Shown here piece after piece: positions 1-5,325 of a DNA stretch of 6,193 bases. The notes under the pieces were generated by a model that ran no database searches, was not told where the DNA came from, and saw only the letters and a program-made list of their open reading frames with translations. Position 1 is the stretch's first letter. Every line of letters starts with the position of its first letter. The position numbers and the translations under genes were made by a program. This DNA comes from Rubrobacter sp. (lineage in GTDB: Bacteria > Actinomycetota > Rubrobacteria > Rubrobacterales > Rubrobacteraceae). Location: assembly GCA_016781775.1 (NCBI GenBank), contig JADDPR010000075.1:1-6193 (forward strand), given 5' to 3'.

Positions 1-302
1 GAACCAAACGTCGTGGTGATGCCCTCCGTCTCCGCTTGGTCCTTGACGAGCACCGGCACCCCGTGCAGCGGACCAACGAACGCGCCGGTCTCCCCGAAGG
101 AGCGGTCGAGCGCCTCGGCCTCCTCCAGTGCCCCCGGGTTGATAGTGACGATCGAATTGAGTTCGGGGCCCGCTTCGTCGTAGGCTTCGATGCGATGCAG
201 GTACATCTCCACGAGCTTGCGGCACGTCAGGGCTCCGGACGAATAAGCCGAGTGGATGTCCGCGATCGTCGCCTCTTGCAAACGGAAAGGCCTGGAATTC
301 AC
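1..302 (-). CDS. Amidase-signature family amidohydrolase, N-terminal part (runs off the window)
   Basis: Amidase-signature enzymes hydrolyse carboxamides to acid and ammonia with a Ser-cisSer-Lys triad, usually in the cytoplasm. Only the first 100 residues are visible; family members are usually about 450-550 residues, so the nucleophile region lies beyond position 1. The visible part shows the typical N-terminal helices (TIADIHSAY near residue 12, LVEMYLHRIEAYDEAGPELNSI near 30-51) and the diagnostic GPLHGVPVLVKD motif at 78-88, with the catalytic lysine at residue 87. It is followed by the usual TTTFGS. The GTG start at 302-300 is chosen because a full GGAGGTGA site sits four bases upstream and the homologous N-terminus begins there. 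It is the last visible gene of the co-directional cluster, 172 bp after the molybdenum hydroxylase subunit. The N-terminus resembles general amidases more than allophanate hydrolase, but the substrate cannot be read from this fragment. Family assignment is secure. Confidence 0.9.
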   Translation of the reverse strand, partial: MNSRPFRLQEATIADIHSAYSSGALTCRKLVEMYLHRIEAYDEAGPELNSIVTINPGALEEAEALDRSFGETGAFVGPLHGVPVLVKDQAETEGITTTFG

Positions 303-306
303 GGCG

Positions 307-314
307 TCACCTCC
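307..314 (-). promoter_or_regulatory. Ribosome binding site of the amidase gene
   Basis: Read on the minus strand the bases are GGAGGTGA, an essentially perfect anti-Shine-Dalgarno match, four bases before the GTG at 302-300. It fixes that GTG as the start and implies strong translation. Confidence 0.8.
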
Positions 315-474
315 TGTTGTCGTCGAGCTTCTCCCGTAGGGCATTTGCAGCATAAGTCAGGCTCAGGCTTGCCGCCCCATAACCCCGAGCGTCTGCCCAT
401 TCTTCCCGATCTTCGTCGCGAGATTGCCGAAACTCCGTAGGCTGCTACCCGCCTCCCCTGCACCATCCGATGGG

Positions 475-3021
475 TTAGAGCGCCTGGTTCTCGCTCTTGT
501 TCGAGGCCTGCGAAGGGTGCCCCGAGAGGTTGGCCCGACGCTTGCCCCCGCTCCGTCCCCGGGCCTCCTGAAGGGCCTGCCATACCTTCATAGGCGAGGT
601 CGGCATGTCTATGTGCGTCACGCCCTCGTGCGAGAGCGCGTCTATCACGGCGTTTACGACCGCCGGGGAGGAGGCGATGGTTCCGGACTCGCCGGTCCCC
701 TTTACGCCCATCGCGTTCGTCGGTGAGGGGGTGTAGGTCCGGTCGAGCGTGAAGTTGGGGATCTCGGGGGCGCCGGGGATCATGTAGTCCACCATCGTCC
801 CAGTCACCAAGTTCCCGTCGGCATCGTGGACGGCCTCCTCGAAGAGGGCCTGGCCTATGCCCTGAGCGATCCCGCCGTGGAGTTGCCCATCGACTATCGC
901 CGGGTTCACCACCGGCCCGCAGTCGTCGACCGCGAAGTAGCCGCGTATCCTGGTGAAACCGGTCTCCGTGTCGACCTCGACGACGCAGACGTGGGTGCCG
1001 AAGGGGTACGTGAAGTTCGGCGGGTCGAAGAAGACCTCCTCCGACAGCACCGGCTCCATCCCCTCCGGCAGGTTGTCCGCGAGGTACGCCGCCCCCGCGA
1101 CCTGTTGTATCGTCAGGTTCTGGTCGGGGGAACCGGCGACGCTGAAGCGGCCGCCCTCGAACTCGATGTCGCCCACGGCGGCCTCCAGCATGTGCGCCGC
1201 GATCTTTTTGGCTTTATCGAGGACTTTTTGGGAGGCCAAGTAGACCGCTACCCCGCCCACGGATAAGCTCCTGGAGCCGTAGGTGTCGAGCCCGTAGGGG
1301 GAGAGGGAGGTGTCACTATGCAGGACCTCGACGGCTTCCGGCGAGACCCCGAGGGCGTCGGCCGCTATCTGCGACCAGCTCGTCTCGTGGCCCTGACCGT
1401 GGGGCGAGGTGCCGGTGACGACCTCGACCTTGCCCGAGGCGAGCATGCGTATCGATGCGGTCTCCCATCCCGGAGCGCCTAATCTGAGGGCTGCCGTCAT
1501 CTTTGACGGGGAGAGTCCGCCGTTCTCGGTGTAGCTCGCGAGCCCGATGCCTAGCTGTACGGGGGTGCTTCTTTCGCGGCGGCGCCGTTGCTCGGCCCTC
1601 AGGCCCTCGTAGTCGGCGAGCTCGAGGGCCTTTTCGAGGGCGGCGCCGTAGTTGCCGGAGTCGAGCTGGAGGCCGGCGGGGCTCGTGACCGGCTCGCTGA
1701 AGGGCTGGTGGTAGTTTCTGCGGCGGATCTCGGCCGGGTCCATGCCGAGCTCTCGCGCCAGGGCGTCCATCGCCCGCTCGACCCCGTAGATGCCCTCGGC
1801 GCGACCCGCGCCGCGGTAGGAATCGGTCGGGGTCTTGTTGGTGAAGGCGCCCTTGCACTCGACGGAGTAGGCCCCGAAGGAGTAGACGCCGGGGAAGATG
1901 AAGGCGGTGAGGAGCGGGATTCCGGGGGTCAGAAGCTGCAGGTAGGCGCCCATGTCCGTGATTATCTTGACCCGCATCCCGAGGAGCCTGCCCTCGGAGG
2001 TGGCGGCGAGCTCGACATGCTGAACCTGCCCGCGGCCGTGGATTGTGGCCAGGTAGTCGTCGGAACGGCTGCCAACCCACTTGATGGGTACTCCCAATCG
2101 CCGCGCCACCGCGAGGCTTATAACCTCTTCCGCGTACACGTTAAGCTTCCCCCCGAAGCCACCCCCGACGTCCGGGGCCACGACGCGTAAGCGTTGCTCA
2201 GGGACCGAGCAGACGGCGGAGAGCACGCTCCTCAGAATGTGCGGGATCTGGGTCGAGGAGTAGACTGTGAACCCGTCGCCCATGGGGTCGGGGTTCACGA
2301 CCGCGCCCCGGGGCTCTATCGCGCTCGGCAACACCCGCTGCTGGACGTAGCGCTCCTTTATCGTCACGTCGGCCTTGGAGAAGGCGTCTTCCACGTCGCC
2401 GGTCGCAAGCGCCCAGGTGTACGACTCGTTCGTCCCGAGCCCCTCGTGGACGAGCTGGCCGGGGTCCTCGAGCGCCGCCTCCGGGTCCGTGACCACGCCG
2501 AGGGGCTCGTAGTCGACCTCGATGAACTCGAGGGCGTCTTGGGCCTTGTAGCGGTCGGTGGCGGCCACGACGGCCACCGGGTCGCCGGCGAAGTTCGCCT
2601 CGCTCCGGGCGATGGGCCAGTGGTTCGGCATCTTGATGTCCTCCGTCACCGGCCACGCGCAGAAGCTGCGCGGGGGAGCCTCGTCCCCGTCCCCCGTCGG
2701 CGTCGCATCGGTACCTCCCTCGGAAGAACCGTCCACCTCCAGGGCGTACCCCGGCGCGGCCTCGGCGTCCATCGCGCTCCCACCCCACTCGGAGGCGAGG
2801 TCCTCGCCGGTGAACACTGCGACCACGCCCGGCTGCTCCAGGGCGGCCGAGACGTCGATGCTCCTTATCCTCGCGTGGGCGTAGGGGCTCCGGAGGATGT
2901 CCAGGTGCAGCATCCCCGGCAGTTTTATGTTGTCCGTCCACTTGGCCCGCCCCGTCAGCAGAGCCGGGTCCTCTTTGCGCGGGACGCTGCTTCCCACGTA
3001 ACGCTCGGTTTTTCCGGCCAC
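475..3021 (-). CDS. Molybdopterin-binding large subunit, xanthine dehydrogenase/aldehyde oxidase family (CoxL form II-like)
   Basis: This is the catalytic Mo-cofactor subunit of a molybdenum hydroxylase, which inserts a water-derived oxygen into a C-H bond of an aldehyde or N-heterocycle. Numbering is from the GTG at 3021 (848 residues). The N-terminal 'a/b hammerhead' domain covers about 6-170 (YVGSSVPRKEDPALLTGRA at 8-26). The Mo-binding domains follow, with GGGFGGK at 286-292, SYRGAGR at 401-407, HGQGHET at 541-547 and GVKGTGESG at 772-780, where E778 matches the catalytic base. SYRGAGR is a form II-type loop. It lacks the Cu-binding cysteine loop AYxCSFR of true CO dehydrogenase, so CO oxidation is unlikely. 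Residues about 80-120 form an acidic, Gly-rich insertion that makes the protein longer than usual (about 770-800). A longer reading frame to 3066 has no ribosome site, whereas AAGGAG lies eight bases before this GTG. No FAD (CoxM) or 2Fe-2S (CoxS) subunit gene is in the window. The substrate is unknown. Confidence 0.93.
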   Translation of the reverse strand: MAGKTERYVGSSVPRKEDPALLTGRAKWTDNIKLPGMLHLDILRSPYAHARIRSIDVSAALEQPGVVAVFTGEDLASEWGGSAMDAEAAPGYALEVDGSSEGGTDATPTGDGDEAPPRSFCAWPVTEDIKMPNHWPIARSEANFAGDPVAVVAATDRYKAQDALEFIEVDYEPLGVVTDPEAALEDPGQLVHEGLGTNESYTWALATGDVEDAFSKADVTIKERYVQQRVLPSAIEPRGAVVNPDPMGDGFTVYSSTQIPHILRSVLSAVCSVPEQRLRVVAPDVGGGFGGKLNVYAEEVISLAVARRLGVPIKWVGSRSDDYLATIHGRGQVQHVELAATSEGRLLGMRVKIITDMGAYLQLLTPGIPLLTAFIFPGVYSFGAYSVECKGAFTNKTPTDSYRGAGRAEGIYGVERAMDALARELGMDPAEIRRRNYHQPFSEPVTSPAGLQLDSGNYGAALEKALELADYEGLRAEQRRRRERSTPVQLGIGLASYTENGGLSPSKMTAALRLGAPGWETASIRMLASGKVEVVTGTSPHGQGHETSWSQIAADALGVSPEAVEVLHSDTSLSPYGLDTYGSRSLSVGGVAVYLASQKVLDKAKKIAAHMLEAAVGDIEFEGGRFSVAGSPDQNLTIQQVAGAAYLADNLPEGMEPVLSEEVFFDPPNFTYPFGTHVCVVEVDTETGFTRIRGYFAVDDCGPVVNPAIVDGQLHGGIAQGIGQALFEEAVHDADGNLVTGTMVDYMIPGAPEIPNFTLDRTYTPSPTNAMGVKGTGESGTIASSPAVVNAVIDALSHEGVTHIDMPTSPMKVWQALQEARGRSGGKRRANLSGHPSQASNKSENQAL

Positions 3022-3029
3022 GCCGTGTG

Positions 3030-3035
3030 CTCCTT
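3030..3035 (-). promoter_or_regulatory. Ribosome binding site deciding the start of the molybdenum hydroxylase gene
   Basis: Minus-strand AAGGAG, within GGAGAAGGAG at 3039-3030, lies eight bases before the GTG at 3021-3019. The in-frame GTG at 3066 has no comparable site, and the family-like sequence (ERYVGSSVPRKED) begins just after the 3021 start. Confidence 0.75.
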
Positions 3036-3074
3036 CTCCCGGGATCGTCCCCGTACCTCCAACCACTCTCGGGA

Positions 3075-3103
3075 ATTGTGCCGGCGTCCTCGACCCGCCG
3101 CAA
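3075..3103 (-). promoter_or_regulatory. Possible sigma70-type promoter for the molybdenum hydroxylase gene
   Basis: On the minus strand TTGCGG (3103-3098) and CACAAT (3080-3075) are separated by exactly 17 bases. The -10 matches TATAAT at four of six positions and the -35 matches TTGACA at three. It would start a transcript near 3068, with a leader of about 45 bases before the GTG. This lies in the 180 bp gap after the carrier-protein gene, so the hydroxylase may be transcribed separately. The match is weak and rests on sequence alone. Confidence 0.25.
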
Positions 3104-3132
3104 AACGAGGGGTAAGGGGACTTGGAGGTGCC

Positions 3133-3170
3133 GGGCTCCTCAAGCCCCCCGCTGACCGGCTAGCGGGAGC
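3133..3170 (-). terminator. Two adjacent hairpins between the carrier-protein and hydroxylase genes
   Basis: The first hairpin pairs CCCGCT (3167-3162) with AGCGGG (3153-3148) around an eight-base loop. It can be lengthened to about 3170/3144 with one bulge and a wobble. The second pairs GGGCT (3147-3143) with AGCCC (3137-3133) around a five-base loop. Both lie about 30-65 bases after the stop of the carrier-protein gene. No T-run follows, so this is not a classical intrinsic terminator; it could be a U-less terminator, an mRNA-stabilising structure or an attenuator. The pairing is visible, but the function is inferred. Confidence 0.35.
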
Positions 3171-3201
3171 ACGGGAAGAGAGGTACGCGACCGGTCCCGC
3201 T

Positions 3202-3441
3202 CTACTCCAGCTCGACGAGATCCTGGCCGGCGCCCACGGGGTCCTCGTCTTCAACGAGGATCCTAGAGATGGTGCCCCCTTCTTCGGCCTTGACCTCGTG
3301 GAAGGACTTCATCACCTCGATGAGCCCTACCGTATCCCCCGGGGAGACCTCGTCGCCCTCGCTCACGTAGGTGTCGCTCTCCGGGTCCGGGCGGCGGTAG
3401 AAGGTGCCGGGCATGGGGCTCTTTATCGTCTTCTCTGCCAT
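3202..3441 (-). CDS. Stand-alone biotin carboxyl carrier protein (AccB-type biotinyl domain)
   Basis: A 79-residue biotinyl domain that carries carboxybiotin between a biotin carboxylase and a carboxyltransferase. The N-terminal SPMPGTFYRRPDP (8-20) matches AccB of acetyl-CoA carboxylase, including the short 'thumb' insertion (about residues 17-24). The biotin attachment lysine is K45 in EVMKSF (42-47). The usual motif is (A/V)MKM, so serine replaces methionine right after the lysine. Glycines at 55-56 sit in the position of the second hairpin. Full-length AccB is about 150 residues with a long N-terminal linker; here only the biotinyl domain is made. The ATG at 3441 has AAGGAG (3456-3451) nine bases upstream, within the 21 bp gap after the PxpA gene. 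This spacing points to co-transcription and a shared complex with the PxpB/PxpC carboxyltransferase rather than with fatty-acid synthesis, though an ACC role cannot be excluded. No biotin carboxylase is present in the window. Confidence 0.9.
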   Translation of the reverse strand: MAEKTIKSPMPGTFYRRPDPESDTYVSEGDEVSPGDTVGLIEVMKSFHEVKAEEGGTISRILVEDEDPVGAGQDLVELE

Positions 3442-3462
3442 TCGTCTACGCTCCTTAGGGAA

Positions 3463-4236
3463 TCAAGAGGTTCTCTGCCCGGACCGCCCCGGAGGGCGGA
3501 CCTCGATGTCGTTCTCCTCAAGCTTTCGCACGATCGCTTCGGCCAGCCGTGCCGCACCGGGAGTGTCGCTGTGGACGCACACGGAGTCCGGAGAGATCGT
3601 TAGGTCTTTGCCCGAGACGGTCTTAACCTTGTTCTCCGTGAGGGCCCGGAGCACCCTCTGCGCGGTCCCGTCCGGGTCCATCTCCCCGGTAACCTTGCGG
3701 GTGAAGACGATCTGGCCCTCGTCGTTGTACTCGCGGTCCGCGAAGAACTCCGTCGCGACGGGCTGGCCCATCTTTTGGGCGACCTCGTAGGTGACGGAGG
3801 ATTGCATACAGTAGACGACGAGGCCTGGGTCGACCTTCTGAACCGTTTCTATGAGGGCGCGCGAGATCTCCTCGTCCCGGGCGGCGGTCATGTAGAGCGA
3901 GGCGTGCGGTTTTACGTGCTGGACCTCCATGCCGTGAAGACGGGCGAACTCTCTGAGGGCCCCGAGCTGGTAGAGCAGCTCGTCCTGGACCTCCTCGGGC
4001 GAGACGTTGATCTCCCGGCGTCCGAAGCCAACGAGGTCCCGGTACCCGTTGTGCACCCCAACCGCGACCCCGTTCTCCTTCGCCAGGGCCACCGTCTTAC
4101 GCATCGTGGTGGGGTCGCCTGCGTGGAAGCCGCCCGCCACGTTCGCCGAGCTTATGTACCGCATCAGCTCCTCGTCGTAGCCGAAGCTGTACGGGCCGAA
4201 GCTCTCGCCCATGTCGCAGTTGAAGTCTATCTGCAT
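3463..4236 (-). CDS. pxpA: Divergent PxpA, LamB/YcsF family (5-oxoprolinase subunit A-like)
   Basis: LamB/YcsF proteins are the A subunit of the ATP-dependent PxpABC 5-oxoprolinase, which opens 5-oxoproline to glutamate in the cytoplasm. The protein has 257 residues, close to the usual 245-255. Conserved motifs are DFNCDMGESFG at 4-14, SSANVAGGFHAGDP at 29-42, GFGRR at 70-74, QHVKPHASLY at 106-115, FFADREY at 164-170 and VCVHSDTP at 219-226. Several signature positions differ from the classical family. ANIACGFHAGD has become ANVAGGFHAGD (Cys to Gly at 35), the GAHPSYPD/GAHPGLPD block is GVHNGYRD at 60-67, and VHGD is VHSD at 222-224. This suggests a subfamily with a different substrate. The ATG at 4236 is preceded by GAGGAGG and starts exactly at the conserved MQIDFNCD; the longer frame to 4287 adds an unconserved extension. 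The gene is followed 21 bp on by the biotin carrier gene. Family is certain; 5-oxoproline as substrate is not. Confidence 0.9.
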   Translation of the reverse strand: MQIDFNCDMGESFGPYSFGYDEELMRYISSANVAGGFHAGDPTTMRKTVALAKENGVAVGVHNGYRDLVGFGRREINVSPEEVQDELLYQLGALREFARLHGMEVQHVKPHASLYMTAARDEEISRALIETVQKVDPGLVVYCMQSSVTYEVAQKMGQPVATEFFADREYNDEGQIVFTRKVTGEMDPDGTAQRVLRALTENKVKTVSGKDLTISPDSVCVHSDTPGAARLAEAIVRKLEENDIEVRPPGRSGQRTS

Positions 4237-4240
4237 TACG

Positions 4241-4247
4241 CCTCCTC
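4241..4247 (-). promoter_or_regulatory. Ribosome binding site deciding the PxpA-family start
   Basis: Minus-strand GAGGAGG lies four bases before the ATG at 4236-4234, directly upstream of the conserved MQIDFNCDMGE terminus. It argues against the longer in-frame GTG start at 4287. Confidence 0.75.
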
Positions 4248-4350
4248 TTGGAGCGGCCGTCGCCTGCCCGCTCCCCCAAACACGCACCGCCCAACCCCGA
4301 CCGGAGGGACGGTACTCCTGCCGGAGCTACGGGCCGTCGGCGGGCAGCGC

Positions 4351-5325
4351 CTACGACAAAGCCTGCCGGATCTCCGCCATCTTTTGGCGCCGCTCCTTGC
4401 GTGCCTGAAGGGCCTCGGCGAGGTCCACGGAGCGGAACCGGGTCTTGTGGTTGGTTCCCGTCTGGGCGAGCTTGTCGCGGTCGACGCTTATGACGGTGCC
4501 GATGGTCGCGTAGCCGCCCCCGGTGACCGCGTCGTTCATCAGGACGATAGGCTCGACCCCGCCCGGGACCTGGATGGAGCCCACGGGGTAGCCGAAGTCC
4601 ACCACGTTGGCTTGGTCGCTCCCGGCGCCGGCGGGTTGCTCCCGCTCGACGAACTGAAGCTCACCGCCCCGGTAACGGTAGCCGACCCGGTCCGCGTCGG
4701 GCGTCACCGTCCACGTGGTGTCCAAAAACGTCCGCATGCTCTCTTCCGTGAGCCGGTAGCTCGCGAGCCCGATGATGACCCTGATCTCCGCCTCCGCAGG
4801 GTACGAGGGGATCTGCTCCCGGGCCACCGCCATCCCGACCCGACCGGATCCGTCCCCGGCCTCGCCCACCCGGAGCTCGTCGTCCTGCTGGAGCTTGCGG
4901 CCCTCGTGGCCCCCCAGCCCTATGAGAGTGTACGTCGAGCGGCTGTGCAGGAAGACGGGGACCTCAATCCCCCCCGCCACCGCGAGGTACGAGCGGGCGC
5001 CGCTCCTGAGGTAGTCGAACGAGAGGACATCGCCCTCTTCCACCCGGAACGCCTCCCAGGTCGGAACCGACTCGCCGTTCACCTTCGGCGGCATCTCGGC
5101 CCCGGTCACGGCGACGACGGCGGCCTCGGTGAACTCGAGCTGGGGGCCGAAGTAGGTGATCTCGAGCCCCGCCGCCCCCTCCTCGTTGCCGACGAGGTAA
5201 TTCGCCACCTGATACGAGAAGACGTCCATCGCCCCCGAGGGGGGCATCCCGATGTCGTACTCTCCGAAGCGTCCGGTGTCCTGTACGGTGGTCAGCAGGC
5301 CCGGCTGCAATACCCTAATCGCCAT
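4351..5325 (-). CDS. pxpC: PxpC/KipA-family biotin-dependent carboxyltransferase subunit
   Basis: Subunit C of PxpABC 5-oxoprolinase and homologue of half of the urea carboxylase carboxyltransferase ('allophanate hydrolase subunit 2' and 'urea amidolyase-related' in older naming). It has 324 residues, near the family norm of about 310. Motifs in order are GLLTTVQDTGR at 9-19, PPSGAMD at 28-34, ANYLVGN at 41-47, AVTGAEM at 72-78, RSYLAVAGGI at 111-120, HSRSTY at 127-132, DADRVGYR at 210-217, GSIQVPGG at 249-256, and PIVLMNDAVTGGGYATIG at 259-276. The usual GSRSTY, SDRMGYR and TTGGYPKIA blocks are all altered here. The C-terminus (about 301-324) is a charged, probably helical tail. The ATG at 5325 lies inside the end of the PxpB gene (11 bp overlap) behind a weak GGGGGTG site, which indicates translational coupling and an equimolar complex. 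Kinase-inhibitor function as in B. subtilis KipA is historical and not implied. Confidence 0.92.
   Translation of the reverse strand: MAIRVLQPGLLTTVQDTGRFGEYDIGMPPSGAMDVFSYQVANYLVGNEEGAAGLEITYFGPQLEFTEAAVVAVTGAEMPPKVNGESVPTWEAFRVEEGDVLSFDYLRSGARSYLAVAGGIEVPVFLHSRSTYTLIGLGGHEGRKLQQDDELRVGEAGDGSGRVGMAVAREQIPSYPAEAEIRVIIGLASYRLTEESMRTFLDTTWTVTPDADRVGYRYRGGELQFVEREQPAGAGSDQANVVDFGYPVGSIQVPGGVEPIVLMNDAVTGGGYATIGTVISVDRDKLAQTGTNHKTRFRSVDLAEALQARKERRQKMAEIRQALS

Noticed and set aside
463..473. Short dyad CCATC-C-GATGG just after the hydroxylase stop codon
   Set aside because: The centre is too tight to fold as a terminator hairpin, no T-run follows, and a single 11-base dyad is weak evidence for an operator.
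315..474. Looked for a promoter, small gene or terminator in the 172 bp gap before the amidase
   Set aside because: A TATGCT-like -10 has no -35 partner at proper spacing. The only other pattern is a tandem GCCTGA hexamer on the minus strand. Nothing beyond the amidase ribosome site could be supported.
475..3021. Annotation as aerobic carbon monoxide dehydrogenase large subunit
   Set aside because: The active-site loop is SYRGAGR rather than AYxCSFR, so the Cu-coordinating cysteine needed for CO oxidation is absent.
2198..3103. 301-codon minus-strand frame overlapping the start of the hydroxylase gene
   Set aside because: It is an out-of-frame overlap of the real gene, very rich in Arg and Gly, with no motif.
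2194..3603. 469-codon open frame on the plus strand
   Set aside because: It spans the antisense of three features, including two intergenic gaps, and shows no family motif. Its composition is that of a shadow frame.
4255..4347. GGCCGTCG occurs twice (4255-4262 and 4332-4339), and CTGCCCGC (4264-4271) is the inverse of GCGGGCAG (4340-4347), in the gap between the PxpC and PxpA genes
   Set aside because: The arms are only eight bases and about 68 bases apart in GC-rich sequence, so chance is a sufficient explanation. No promoter or terminator was convincing in this 114 bp gap.
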